Positions 33,101 to 58,444 are shown, numbered from the stretch's first letter. The stretch: 64,000 nucleotides of DNA from Blastomussa wellsi (GCA_947652115.1 OX393561.1:39473163-39537162); one strand, 5' to 3'. Numbers and translations are program-made. The notes: a model not told the origin generated them from the letters alone.

Positions 33101-35935
33101 AAAATTGTAAATATCGCTACTTCGCAGGCATTGCCACAAATATATTAAAATTGCGTAAAAACAAACTTAAAACAGCGTTGAGAAGTAACTAAACAAGAAA
33201 CGTTTTTGGAACGTTAGAATCGCGGGCTATCTTTCGGTTTAAAAAGTATAACTTCGGCTAAAGCCTCGTTAAAGTGATACACGATCAAAACAGAAATAAT
33301 CTACGCATCCTTAAGCCTGCGTAGCTGGCGGGATTCGCGGCGAAGTGCTTTTGGTTCTGGGGAGGCCGTCGTCGGAGCGGCAAAGCCGTGGAGAGATTGC
33401 TGAGGCGTCGAGTTTTGAATTTCCACTCTCGCGGCTTCGCCCGCGAAAGCTGAGTGAGTAGCTCGCATCCTCAAATCCCGCCGGCTACGCATCCTTGTAA
33501 CGTTATTTACCGTTGTTGCGTTATATGGAAGCGTGCCATCGATATACGTTATACAATACCAGGACGTGAATCATAAGGTCAAGTGTGGAGGCATGCTAGG
33601 TATTTCCGGCTGTCTTGTTATTATTGGAAATATTTATTAATTGACTTTTAATTAGTGGCTTATTGACTTTTAATTGGCGGATATACGATACCCTGGTCAC
33701 CGACAAAACAAAACAAAAACTGAATCCCGCGCAGAGAAAGACTCGCGATCGTTATGCGCCCGCGATTAAAAATATTTTACCCTTACCCTAATTTTCCCCT
33801 CTAATGATAGCCTGTTCCAGGCTCTCGAATAGTCGAGGACGAACGAAGAAAGCGGGCGAGCGGGGAAATACAAGGGGAGCTAAGGCGAGGGAACTATTCG
33901 AAGGCCTGGAGCAGGCTACTCCAACGACGTCAATACAATAGCAATAAATAGAGAGAAACCTACGCTACTGAAGTCTCCCTACACTTGCATCTTCAAGAAT
34001 CAATGTCTAACTTTGTATAATTTAGTTTTTAGAAAAGTGATGTGAACTATTTATTAGCGAAAGCTGTCAGTTGCTCGCCCCTCCACCGTCTCATTTTTGT
34101 TGAAGCTGATAAAACTGTCTGCACCCCTCCCCCCTTTGAAAACATCTGCATCCCCTTCGCTGTTGACTATACCTTTTTCTTGTTATTTGCTGTTAGTCGC
34201 TGTCTGTGACTCTTCTGAAATTCCATAACCTTGTATAAAACGACAAACAAAGATAATGATGAAAATGTTTAAGTAACTGGTTCTTGTGTTGAGGCTTCAG
34301 TTGCTCGCTTCTTGATGCAGCTTGGCCGAACCATAAGCCGAAGAACGCCTGTTGTATTACACTTGGGAGGCCCAATAACAAAAGTCAGCCGGTCAAATAC
34401 GTTCTACGGCTTGGACTGGCTAAGTTTCTTAAGCCCAAATGACCACCAAGTGGTCACAAAAATTGAGACGAGGGAAAAAATACTAAGACTGAGGAAGTAA
34501 GATTTTCTTCATATGATTTTATACTGGACGACAGCCCAAGCTAACTTTCAGTAGTTCTAAAAAAACATTTCAGTTATTTGTAAGTTGACTTTCGGAACTT
34601 TTTACCTGTGATAATTGCGAATGGTATTTCTTGGACAAATCGGCAGGGTCAGTGAAGTACATCTCAACTTCGGGTTTCATCTAGAGTGGATACCAATTCA
34701 AATATCCATTAAGGCAGATCAAAGCACCGCCCGACACAAAATTTCTACATGTTTAAATATAAATTATCTTAAAAGCTTTCGTACCTGCGAGGATAAAACA
34801 ATTGAGTTGCATGTCCTTCTGCATATTGTACAATGATCCGGGCTTGCTGTAGATTAAAACAAAACAACAAATTTTTCAGACATATTTTTGTATTTCAATC
34901 AATTTATAAATCTTAAACGTAGATAGGATTCTGCGCGCGCTCTGATTGGTTAAAAACTCATAAAAATAACTGAGATACTGCGCGCTTTTATTTAAACAAT
35001 AGAGTGTTTCTGTCGAGGAACTATCGCCTGATAGTTGGCCCACGGAAATTTGATGTTCTTAAAACAAATCGCTTCGAGGGCAAAATGTAAGAATAAACGA
35101 AAATCAGGCAAGAAACCCTCTAAATGCAGATCAATCAAATAGCGTTTGAATGTTTTTTTTAACGAAAGCCGGCTTGTTTACAAAAAAATTCTTGGACGGG
35201 CACTATCCATCCGGGTATTTCCTCGGACGGGCACTATGCGCTGATAGTGCCCTCCGCGGATGAACACTATCGCGTCACATGTTTAATTTAGACCAATGAG
35301 AATCGGAGAAAATTTAGTGGTGAACTATAATCGTTGATAGGCAGGATGGGTGTGTTTAGAACACGGTTGTGACGTTTTAGTTTTGTGTGAAATTTTAGAA
35401 AATATTTTATAAAAGCAATAGAGGACTGGGCCTGTTATTTTGCAGGTCCAGTTTTGGATCCGTTCCGGACCGGTGCCAAAAAGATCCCGTGTAAACACAC
35501 GGATCGGTTCCATGTAAACAGGTTCGGTTCGGAAAAGGTTCCGGTCCGGTCCCGAGTAAACGCAGCCTCAGTTTATCGATCGCGCGTAGTTTGTTGTTTT
35601 TACTCGCGGCGTTTAAAATCTATATCATATGCATAAAGCAAATAAAGAAGCCTAAGCCATGTATTATACTGTCATAAAACACGATGATATGGACATTTGA
35701 GAACATTCAACACTCGCCTACCGCTCGTGTTTTCTACATTTCCCTCGTGTTCTCAACTGCCCGTCGTGTTTGTGGCTTCATTTTGTCAAATTTGCTTCGA
35801 TCTTTGTTTTACTGACTTCCGCCACTCACCTTGTAAGCAATCTGCACAATACATATGACCACAGTTCGTGAGAGAAAATATCTTCCCTCCTCCAGGTCGA
35901 ACGAAGCAGTTATTGCAATGGACCCAATCTGCCAT
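24180..35935 (-). CDS. RNF212: RNF212/RNF212B-type RING protein (Zip3 family), ten exons
   Basis: Exons in transcript order: 35935-35830, 34846-34785, 34680-34606, 34229-34173, 32990-32935, 32153-32032, 31499-31433, 29845-29711, 24535-24420, 24298-24180. They splice in frame to 304 aa, close to human RNF212B. The start MADWVHCNNCF is typical of the family. The RING runs C7-C10-C25-H27-C30-C33-C41-C44. A coiled coil follows (SQVMEFQKSHRQRL; AERLQQQMSRLQELER), then a Ser/Pro/Thr-rich tail (SRPGTP, GHTPSPTG). Family members are presumed SUMO/ubiquitin E3 ligases on meiotic chromosome axes that stabilise recombination intermediates for crossing over. A LINE of about 4.8 kb lies antisense in the intron between exons 8 and 9. 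The last exon is less certain: its end is Phe-rich (SSPFLFFFLF), and a donor-like site at 24239 could lead to another exon. Whether it is RNF212 or RNF212B is not resolved. Confidence 0.88.
24701..26813 (+). pseudogene. LINE ORF1, split by a nested DNA element
   Basis: The 5' part, 24701-24968, starts MPNTS and has a Lys/Glu/Leu heptad region (a likely coiled coil) and two short NNGGEQ repeats. The frame continues after the insertion at about 26233 with QLWSRLNLLSSRVDQ and ends at 26813. Skipping the insert and one copy of the target duplication restores an unbroken frame, so the protein was about 280 residues. The second half carries NIKIIGLPE and DIAHRIP, similar to the RNA-binding segment of L1-type ORF1 proteins (nucleic-acid chaperones that coat LINE RNA). 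The stretch 26211-26813 alone can look like a 200-codon gene, but its Met lies in the inserted element. Confidence 0.8.
24969..26223. mobile_element. Non-autonomous TIR element with ATCGATA-rich ends, nested in LINE ORF1
   Basis: Ends CCGGCATGTGCAATCG and, inverted, CCGGTATTACCAATCG continue into AATCGATAAAA(A)CCGATA, so the TIRs are about 29 bp, followed by dense runs of ATCGATA at both ends (24985-25140 and 26055-26215). The nine bases GCCTAAAAC occur on both sides (24960-24968 and 26224-26232), a target duplication of 8-9 bp. That size suits hAT or Mutator-like transposases. The interior of about 900 bp is AT-rich and has no credible protein. Confidence 0.8.
26875..29279 (+). pseudogene. 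LINE ORF2 (endonuclease-reverse transcriptase), internally deleted
   Basis: The open frame is 796 codons. The APE-type endonuclease looks intact: HLNARSL (N102), TETWL (E131), VYRPP, GDFNLD (239-244), LIDNIF and SDH (306-308). Reverse transcriptase follows with YRPISLL, FGFRKNYST and FLDLSKAFDTLDH (motif A, about 680-692). After KLEHYGIRD (about residue 706, near 28990) the family's sequence stops. The next block, in the +1 frame from about 29005 (NTFDIAKF, YHNNLLP, YDTR, GPRIWNCLP, ending 29279), is the usual C-terminus of such elements. So a few hundred codons, including the catalytic YADD motif, are missing and the tail is out of frame. Cannot be retrotransposition-competent. Confidence 0.88.
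29904..29955 (+). repeat. Partial match to the CCGTGTTTACA MITE
   Basis: TTTTGCCGTGTTTACATAGC, CATCTAAA and GGGAGAATTC match the left end of the element at 4617-4773. No opposite end was found, so this is a fragment. Confidence 0.45.
31010..31327 (+). mobile_element. 3' fragment of another LINE
   Basis: AAAKNWNAPP and GLSVEDPTKLFSCLK in one frame resemble the last residues of LINE ORF2 proteins (AAxKxWNxLP pattern), followed by about 200 bp of 3' UTR ending AATAAAGCATGTATGTATG. Severely 5' truncated, in the RNF212 intron. Confidence 0.5.
31627..31937. mobile_element. TIR element with GGTTGCCAC ends and TCAGGGAAA motif repeats
   Basis: ATGGTTGCCACGG at the left and CTGTGGCAACCAT at the right are inverted. 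GTCAGGGAAA-type words recur near both ends. The architecture resembles 6051-6503 and 47897-48691, in which a short motif is reiterated just inside the TIRs. Confidence 0.55.
33301..33496. mobile_element. GC-rich TIR element with GCGTAGCYGGCGGGATT ends
   Basis: GCGTAGCTGGCGGGATT near 33320 and its inverse AATCCCGCCGGCTACGC near 33475-33491 bound a strikingly GC-rich island in AT-rich intron DNA. The 12 bases CTACGCATCCTT flank it on both sides (33301-33312 and about 33484-33495), consistent with a target duplication plus shared end bases. Its 63-codon minus-strand frame is not a gene. Confidence 0.6.
33808..33918. mobile_element. 111-bp MITE with TAGCCTGYTCCAGG termini
   Basis: TAGCCTGTTCCAGGCTCTCG and, inverted, TAGCCTGCTCCAGGCCTTCG form imperfect TIRs of about 26 bp, both running into GAATAGT. 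Located in an RNF212 intron. Confidence 0.65.
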
Positions 35936-38549
35936 CTATGAAACTCGAAAGACAATGCTGGAGAAACAATCTCTTGAAAGCGATGTAAACAAGCAGCTCT
36001 TTCTTCCTGATCAGATCGATTCTCACATCCTGGCGATTTTTCAAGACAGAAAGTTTGTTTTAAAAAAATCGGGGAAAACGATTACAGAATTCCTGAATAA
36101 AGTCAATCGTTCCACGGGAGCTTTGAAAAAATGCACACAATGGTTTCTCAGTATTCTCCGGACTGCCTGCTCGTACTACTTCTTTCCGACACAAAGACCA
36201 AGGTTCAAGTATAGAACAGTTGAATGTTTGGAAATATTTCTCTTTCTGTATAAGGTTAGTAAACGAGTTGTTTCAAAAGACGAAACAGGACTACTTTGCT
36301 ACTGCGAAATAAAAATTGGCGGGAAAGTGCTGCACGCCCGCGTCCACTCTTTACAGTTTTAACTGGAGTAGGGTAAGGAATTTGCATTTCAAATTTTAAT
36401 GGGATGGGATTTTCTACTTAAATTTTTAACTTTGTCTGAACAAACACAAGACGTAGGGAATACTGAATGCTGCAGACATCCTGTAAAAAAGGTCAGGCAG
36501 TGCTGTGAAAAGCACCGTACCCAGTTCGCTAGCGCTTTCATTTATTTCCTAATATGCAATTTTAGCTGATTTTAGTTTCGGGCAATTTGTACAAAATATT
36601 CCTCTCTGTTTTTAAACTTGATCAACAATGAATTTAGTTTGGGCAGTTTGAGAATGGAAATTCAGAATTTTAAAAGTATCAAAAACGTTCTGAGAAGTAA
36701 TCAGGATGGTTTACTCCCTGGTAGGAGGGCTATCCTCCAGAGCCGTTTACATGAGAAAACGCAACGTTGGCTCGAGGGACAGGGTGACCGTCACTCACTT
36801 TGAAAGTAGGTGACCCTGGTCGAGCCACAGTTGGGTCGCCTACCCGAGCCAACACACAGCATGCCCACTGTCATGAATGTAATGGCTAGTAATGTAATGG
36901 TTTACACTAACAAATTAATATCGAAGACAGCAACTCAGCAAAGACGGACTTTGCTCGGTCAGCAGAAACAACTAAACAGGCCCTAGCAATAAAACTGGAA
37001 GTGATTCGTTGGTTTCATGCAATGAAGCTCAGTGATAGAGCTCGTGTTCACATGAGTTCCATTCGTATCCCGTTAAAACTTATAACGGTACCTGTCCTTT
37101 TGTAGCCTTTTATGAAATTGAACAGAAGAGGTACACTTGTCATGGAATCAGATGGAATGCATGTAATTTTGACTCACCTTTTTATTTATTTATACCAACC
37201 GTTAATACAAAACTTATAAACATATTTTATTTTCGTAGCTTTATATTATGGTAACTTTGTTTTTGCTGAAGTTTAGAATGCAGTAATGATGCAATGCATT
37301 GTAATTTATTCAAATACCGCATGCTGCCCTCGACTTCTCCAAGGAATTCTCACAAGCAATTGACCATACCATGAGGTGAGTATGGGTTCTATCACAGAAC
37401 TGTTTATTCTGTCCAAATAAGAAGAGGAAGACCCCGTCCCTCTCTCTTGTCCAAGTGCATCACTAAATCCACATGCCATTTTCTTTTGTAACAGTCTGGT
37501 AGGAAGTCTGTCATCATGATGTCATTCTCTGTTGTCTTGAACAAGAACCTGTCCAGTTTCTGGATCCACAACTCTTGGAACTTTATCAACGATCTCCATC
37601 ACTGTGAAATATTTGCGGTTGCTCATCCTTTGACATTCTTTGATCACCACAAGATCGCCTCTTGCACACTCATTATGTTCATCATGGGCAAAATACACTT
37701 TTCTTTCATTGAAGAACTGCAATCAGAACACAAAGTTTGTTGACGATGTGTTTCACAGGGATGACATAATGAGAACATAGAATATAAACAAACCACCAGT
37801 AAGTATGGGAAGCGCGATGACCTAATGGTCAGTGTGCTGGGCTCTGAATCAGGCAGTACAGGTTTGAGCCCAGGCTGGCAGGGGCACTGCACTGTGTTCT
37901 TAGGCAACATGCTTTATTCTCACAGTACCTCTCTTCACCCAGATGTGTAACTGGGTACCAGCAAATTTTTGGCAATATACCAGTATTATTGAAAACCAAT
38001 TTTGAAATCTCTTCTGACATTTCTGCACTTGAATGTTTTTCTAAAACACCAAAAGGATGCTATAACAAAAACAGAGATGGAAACATGGACTGATGCAAGT
38101 CTCATGAACATTCATAGTCACTGTGCTAGTGGATTGCAAAATCGTTCAGTTTGCTGACAAACATTTCTGCGATAGTCAAATGCGGGGCCTGGCTGGCAAA
38201 GTGTGCTGGGGAATGCTCGTGGGGAGGGGGGATGGGCACTTTTGGAAGTGACTGACACGAACTCTGCACGCTTTGTTTGTTGTCTTATGTCAGAACTACA
38301 TGCCATGTATCAGAAGTTACAGCTGGAATACCAGTGAACGAATCAAAATGCATAGATTAATACATCGATAATAGGAAGCTATGCAAAATACTGAGCACAG
38401 GCAGACCACCCGTCTGTTTGGAACTTGAGACTTGATATTCAGGAGACACGATCGGTTGAAATTTTGTTCTCCGAACTGTATAAGTCATTCTCTGGCAAAA
38501 TTACTTTCCAGCCAAAGGACAGTGCTAGAGAGAAAGGGAGACAAGGCAT
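35936..38549. other. Divergent spacer between RNF212 and copine, 5' part
   Basis: The RNF212 5' UTR and promoter must start here. A 164-codon plus-strand frame (35868-36362) overlaps the first RNF212 exon in antisense and shows no known domain. At about 36768-36825 a palindrome GGCTCGAGGGACAGGGTGACC/GGTGACCCTGGTCGAGCC is visible. A SINE fragment lies at 37805-37962. No other gene seen. Confidence 0.5.
37805..37962 (+). mobile_element. tRNA-derived SINE copy, 3' truncated
   Basis: GATGACCTAATGGTCAGTGTG head, GGTTTGAGCCC box B region, GGCAACATGCTTTATTCTCACAG and CAGATGTGTAACTGGGTACCAGC body. Same family as 7800-8105. Confidence 0.7.
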
Positions 38550-39105
38550 GCAGGCAAGTGGCTGCCGGCAAGCACCATGGGGGACTTCCTCAAACTTGAA
38601 CTGTCGCAAATTAAAAAAAAAACCTTTATTTTTCACCTGCCTCTGATCAACTTCATAATTTGCGATGTTGTGGCCAAGTTTGGGGTTCATTTGTCAAATT
38701 TCCTCCAAGAAAAGCTTAAGTCCTCCATATAGGTTTTAAAAGATGATCTGTAGCAGAGTTGACAATCAAAGGAATTCTAAACAAGCGCATTTCAAAATTA
38801 GCCAATCAACGCTTCGTGACCATTGTGCATCAAATGCCCTGATTGGCTTATTTTAAATGAACCAGATGTTTAGAATTCCTTTGGTTGTTGACACAGCTAC
38901 AGATCATACAGTGTATTGTAAAACCAAGATGGGGGACTTAAACGTTGCTTTTTTGGGGGAAATTCAACAAATGAAGCCCAAACTCACCCATGACATGGTA
39001 AAATATGTAGTTGATTAGAGGCCAGTAAAAAGGTGAATTAATTTCAAAGCTTGTGACAATTCAAGTTTGAAGTAGTCCCCCATAGTGCTTGTCAGCGGCG
39101 ACTTG
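38550..39105. mobile_element. Large foldback element, about 550 bp
   Basis: The left half from about 38567 (GGCAAGCACCATGGGGGACT) is the imperfect reverse complement of the right half ending near 39093 (AGTCCCCCATAGTGCTTGTC). Pairing persists through TCAAACTTGAA, TTCACCT, GATCAACT, TTTGGGGTTCATTTG, AAGTCCTCCAT, GATCTGTAGC, AAAGGAATTCTAAACA and AGCCAATCA, so arms are about 250 bp around a short centre near 38815. No coding frame. This is the largest palindrome in the window. Confidence 0.8.
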
Positions 39106-39360
39106 CAATCCACCGTATGGAAAAAGATTGCGACTGGTACATTTACCTATAATGTGTTGGGCGCGAAAATGCTAAAAGAGCATATAAAAACACAAAGAAA
39201 AGATGTACGTCATTCACAACTCAGCAAGAGCAATGTTGTTAGTAGAAGGAATGACTTCCGTTAAACCATACCTTGCTATATGCCCAGTGGGCTTCGTTTG
39301 GTTTGCAAGGTATTATGGTAAAATGTGCAGCCGCCATCTTTTTTCTTACAGTGGATTGCT

Positions 39361-39563
39361 GAGGCCCTGTTAGGGTAAATTCCGACAGGCGACACGGCTC
39401 TGAAACGGCGACATAAAGGAGCTGAAATGACGACGAATGACAAGCCGCTCACGGGAAATTATGGCAGCCATATGTGAACTTTCCGAAATTGCGACGTGGA
39501 AAGGTTTTAAATTCAGACGGGGGACATAAGAACCCCCCCCCCCCCCCCCCCTAACAGGGCCTC
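39361..39563. mobile_element. MITE with GAGGCCCTGTTAGGG TIRs and 6-bp target duplication
   Basis: Perfect 15-bp TIRs GAGGCCCTGTTAGGG (39361-39375) and CCCTAACAGGGCCTC (39549-39563) enclose about 200 bp; ATTGCT flanks both sides (39355-39360, 39564-39569). A run of 19 C (39533-39551) abuts and overlaps the right TIR. Superfamily uncertain; a 6-bp duplication is unusual. Confidence 0.78.
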
Positions 39564-39864
39564 ATTGCTTGCAGACAGACAGACATGTTTTATTTGGAGT
39601 CATATACAATAAATAGTATCTCGACTATGTATTCCAAATACATACAATTACGAACAACAAAAATATACATGGCTAATAAGCTATTAATTAATTACGTCCT
39701 AGAGTATTTACTTCTTGCCGTCCCAAAAAGCATTTACATCACGCAAACAGAGGGTAGCCCGTACATGGCGTTAAATGCAGGAATGGCTCCGGGACACATA
39801 TTTTTTTAGACTTTGATTTTTTCGTCTAATAAAGAGAAAAAACAAAGTCCATTATAAAGGCACA

Positions 39865-39935
39865 GAGGTGGAATCGATCCCGGGTCACTCGGATCACAAG
39901 CTATTCCCACTAACCACTACACTACCGAGGACCGG
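39865..39935 (-). repeat. tRNA-like relic
   Basis: In reverse complement: TCCTCGGTAGTGTAGTGG then TTAGTGGGA and GGGATCGATTCC, resembling D- and T-arm promoter boxes of a tRNA (Asp/Glu-like start). The acceptor ends do not pair, so it is not a working tRNA gene; more likely a SINE head or pseudo-tRNA. Confidence 0.4.
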
Positions 39936-39991
39936 CTGCCGAACAACGAAAATTTTAAGAATTTATCGTGTTACCCTTACCATTCTTCAGA

Positions 39992-40150
39992 GCTAACCGC
40001 ATAACCGCGGTGCTTAGTAGGCTAACCGGAGTGCTATAGTAGGGGCCCTATAGTAGGCTAACCGAATTGCTTAATAGGCTAACCGCAGTGCTCAGTAGGC
40101 TAACCGGATTGCTTTGTAGGCTAACCGCCGTGTTATAATAGGCTAACCAG
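39992..40150 (+). repeat. Minisatellite, 21-22 bp unit TAGGCTAACCGnnnTGCT
   Basis: TAGGCTAACCG starts at about 40018, 40054, 40075, 40096, 40117 and 40139, with degenerate flanking units (GCTAACCGCATAACCGCGG at 39992). The interval is 21-22 bp except one 36-bp step containing an extra GGGGCCCTATAG piece. It lies about 570 bp upstream of the copine start codon. Confidence 0.8.
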
Positions 40151-40715
40151 GGTGATTTTTTAGCCTAATTTAGCTAACCAAACTCGTTCCCAGTGCATTC
40201 CGAGCCCGGAGCCATTCCTGTAATTAAGCGCTACTGTAGCCCGATAGCCTTACAAGCAGGTGAATGTGGAATTAGTAATAAGATTTTCATGATAAAATGC
40301 CTTTATAAAAAGCAGGAGCTAAATATTATGTCTCACCGTTTTTAGTTTTTCGTACAGAACCATTCTGGTGACCAACACCTTGGCTGTTTTATTCATTTTA
40401 GTTCCAATCACTGTCCCCACGAACTGCGCCATATTGGATTTGCCGAATAGGCCTTCATTTTATCCAATCTGAAGTGTCTCAATCCGGTCCCAAGCCTCCG
40501 CCTGTTTGTCAGTTGTTCCCAAAAACGAGCGAAAGCAGCTGCCGGATATTGATTGATAATTAATCTTCCTTTTGTGTTTGGAAAGCAAATTCATTTTGAT
40601 CCTATCTGGCCAAAGAGTCAATAGTTAGACAAACTGTTGGGACACTGTGCGACCTGCGTAGCCATAATGCATTGAGGAACGAACAAAAGAAGAAAAAAGT
40701 TTTCTCGATTGGAGA

Positions 40716-55327
<14,612 letters not shown>

Positions 55328-56399
55328 AACTGCATTCTTAGAAAAATTAATACTTTATAACAGTGTACATGGAAGTTAGTGTCTGATAGCCCGGGGCTAG
55401 TGGATTTTATCCTTTACTCGCCCGAAGGGTACATGAACGTTTTTACGAATTAAGTAATTCATTCATCACAGTTCTGAGAATTTTCTCGGGCTATTGGAAA
55501 TGACCTCCAGGCTAGGACATCCTGGTTACAGCTTGCCTGAAGGTCAAGCTGGAAAATTGAACTTCTCTGTGCCCTGATATATTATACAGAAGCTCTTTTT
55601 ACCCAGCTGTGGGGTTTCTTTTATCTTTTCTTGCCTGGTTAGGGCAAGGGAGAGTGTTTTCAAATAATAATTAGCTAGTAAGGGTATATTTAAAACAAAT
55701 AGTAAGAGTAGACCTCGTTCTTGTCTGTTGCTATACACACTATCACATAATTTTGCCACAAATTAGTAGATTATGAGCTCCAGTATTCTAAGAGCAATAA
55801 TATATAGTGACAGTTAAATAATCCTTATGGGTTTACAACCCAGTGAAAATTATGTTTGTTTGGTGTATTGACTCGGGTAGGTAATAAGGCATATTTAAGT
55901 GGTCAGATGTTCATTGTCCAGACGAGCATCTGCTTTCATTGAATGCATGCCTCAGAGTTGCCTAGAGTGAAGGTACCTAGAACATATTATGATCAATTGT
56001 GCAAAATCAGCTTTTAATATTTTTACGGTTTTACCTCTATGCCAGATTTGCATTAGTCATGAAAGAATTGTGTAATTATCAAGCTTATAATACTGAAGTT
56101 TACTTACTTGACCAACGTACATTAATTTTTACTGAAAATAGGATTTAAAACTTATATACAGACCCATTTCAACCCCTACTGACAGGGTGAGCTATTCCAG
56201 CACTGGACAGTATGCATTTTGTAGGTCACAAAACTGAGTGGGGTTGCAGGCAGAAATGATCATTAATTTTATTCAAACCAAGTTCATCACAGCAACTTTA
56301 GATCTGGGATGGATTTTCTCACCAAGCTAACCAAAATGCTCATTGACAAATACTTAACAGCAGTGTTGCTCAATAATAAAATAACTTAGTAAATGTATA

Positions 56400-56636
56400 C
56401 GTAAGGGCCCTAGTCAGCCACACTTTTGTTTTCTGTTTACATGCGTGAGTTTCAGTATGACATTTTACGTGGAGCGTGCTAAAACAAAAATGTTCACTCA
56501 GAAACTTGCTAAAAGTAAAAGATAGTTCCAGAAGCATAACTTGCAACAATACATTATAAGATTTCACTTCAACATGCAGTTTCGATAAATACAGTGGCAT
56601 CCAAAATGGAGGAGGCTGACTATGGCCCTTTAAGTA
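56400..56636. mobile_element. MITE with AAGGGCCCTAGTCAGCC ends, copy 1
   Basis: AAGGGCCCTAGTCAGCC at the left and GGCTGACTATGGCCCTT at the right are inverted. The interior words GTTTACATGCG, GTTTCAGTA and TCAGAAACT recur, inverted, in the copy at 57208-57417. Confidence 0.65.
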
Positions 56637-57207
56637 ATGCACCAAGGTTTGCCACAATGTATTGTGAAGTGCAGTCTTTCTGCTGGTATATTATGTTGTT
56701 GTTCAAACATGTTCATTGTAAGGATTAACCTGCCATTTACAATTAAAGATTTCAAATCAAACATCTCACTCTGCTGTAAAGTAAATAAAAACAGGTTGTC
56801 GTGACAGCTGTGGCCCACAGCCTGTAACCAGCAGCTCACTTCACAACCCTCAGTCAGCCCCCAGCCCATTCCAAAAAATTTCCATATATTTTTAGCCACA
56901 GTGTGTTTAGTATAAAACCTCTAAAAAATTAATTCAATCTCACCCAGCTACTAATCAAACTAATCAGGTAAGTTTCAGCTGGGCTAGATTGAATTTAGAG
57001 ATTATACTGACACACTAACACACTGCTGATTAAAATATAGGAAAATTTCCTTAAAATACCCAGTATATATTGTGTAACCTTGTGTAACCCTTGAATAAAT
57101 GTTTTATGTACAATAATTATTGTAGCTAGCATAAAATAATAAGGAATACTTAAATAAATGAAGTTTCTTTTAATTTGAAAAATGAATTTGAAAGTTTCCT
57201 AGTAAAC

Positions 57208-57417
57208 GTCAAAGGGCCCTATAGTCAGCTTCTGCCATTTTCGATGCCATTGTATTGTGAAGCGAATGCTGTAAGTTATGTCACTAGGAGTGTTTACCTT
57301 GTGAGTTTCTCAGTGATCTATTTCGTTTCAACGTGCTCTGTGTAAAATTTAGTAGTAAGTACTGAAACATTCGCATGTAAACAACAACAAAAGCATAACT
57401 GACTAGGACCCTTTAAG
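57208..57417. mobile_element. MITE with AAAGGGCCCTATAGTCAGC ends, copy 2 (opposite orientation)
   Basis: AAAGGGCCCTATAGTCAGC at the left and CTGACTAGGACCCTTT at the right. In reverse complement it aligns with 56400-56636 over most of its length (GTTTACATGCG, ATGGCATCGAAAATGG). The two copies face each other about 570 bp apart. Confidence 0.65.
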
Positions 57418-57775
57418 GTTGTCAGTTGAATGTTTTCAGTCAGTGATGGTTTGTTTTCTCAATAACAAAGTAATGCTAATTATGTACTGTAGTTCAAATT
57501 GATCACAACTAACAGTAGATCTAGTTTAAATTAAAATAAATAGCGAAACTAGCCACAAATGTCTACTCAAAAAAATAATAAAAATTAATATACATTGTCA
57601 AATTAAAATTATTATAATTATTGTCAACTTGTACAGATGCATTTTTGTGCATGCACATAATATAGCTGCTGTAATACTAAATTATTGAATTAAAAATAAT
57701 AACAGTTAGCTAATGAAATAACAGTACCAGCTTTTAAATTTTGTCAAGCAATATTTTTCTATTGACATTGGAATA

Positions 57776-58204
57776 CATTACTTGCAAAAATTTCGGACGA
57801 TTTTAATTTCGGACAAAAATAGTGTCCGAAAATAAAACCGTCCGAAATTTTTACAGCAAAGTGTAAAACTATAAAAGTACTTTCTGGGTGACGGCATCAC
57901 ATATCATTAAGCCACGTTAAGCTTCAAAGCCCTTAGTTCCCTTTCTCGACCGAACTCTTTAGTTGAGACACTGCTTGAGGCATAAGCTTGATTGAGTTTT
58001 TGCTATTTTCTCGTTGCTGTATCCGGCTGTAAAACCTTGAAGGTACAATAAAACTATCATTTTCACAGATTTTATTTCAGTCTAATTCATGTTTTTTAGT
58101 CCTAAATTTACTTTAGGCATGTTTCAGCGCAGTGTCCGAAAATTGTCCGAAATGAGGGAAAATGTGTCCGAAAATTAAACGTCCGAAATTTTTTGCAAGT
58201 AATG
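57776..58204. mobile_element. TIR element with TTTCGGAC motif arrays, TA duplication
   Basis: CATTACTTGCAAAAATTTCG and its inverse form TIRs, with TA outside both (57774-57775, 58205-58206). Just inside both ends TTTCGGAC/GTCCGAAA is repeated several times in both orientations (about nine copies). 429 bp, no transposase; Tc1/mariner-like by target, with unusual subterminal arrays. Confidence 0.75.
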
Positions 58205-58444
58205 TAGTAATATTGGCTTTTGACATGTGGCACAAATATAGAAGTTATATTATCTACAACATTTTCCATCAGGAATTTCAAGAAGACTGACTATTTGTTT
58301 CCTATCAAAATTATTTCATTTCTTTCTGGTACATTAATTTTTTACATCAGGCTATGGTAAAATGTTACCTAGAATAGTCCTCAACAGAGAAAAGTTCTTC
58401 AGAAAGTAAGGGATATTGAAATCCTTAAATTCTCAATTGGAGAA

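Larger units (their letters stand above)
55328..58444. other. Convergent spacer between copine and ABHD
   Basis: Contains the 3' UTRs of both genes and three TIR elements (56400-56636, 57208-57417, 57776-58204). The remaining sequence is AT-rich with only short frames. An AATAAA on the plus strand at 56375-56380 is over 1 kb past the copine stop, so I do not assign it. Confidence 0.5.

Noticed and set aside
35868..36362. 164-codon plus-strand open frame next to RNF212
   Set aside because: Overlaps the first RNF212 coding exon in antisense, has no recognisable domain, and no neighbouring exon supports it. Kept only as a remark in the spacer entry.
39992..40150. CRISPR array
   Set aside because: The near-contiguous 21-22 bp repeats are a eukaryotic minisatellite without unique spacers of regular length.
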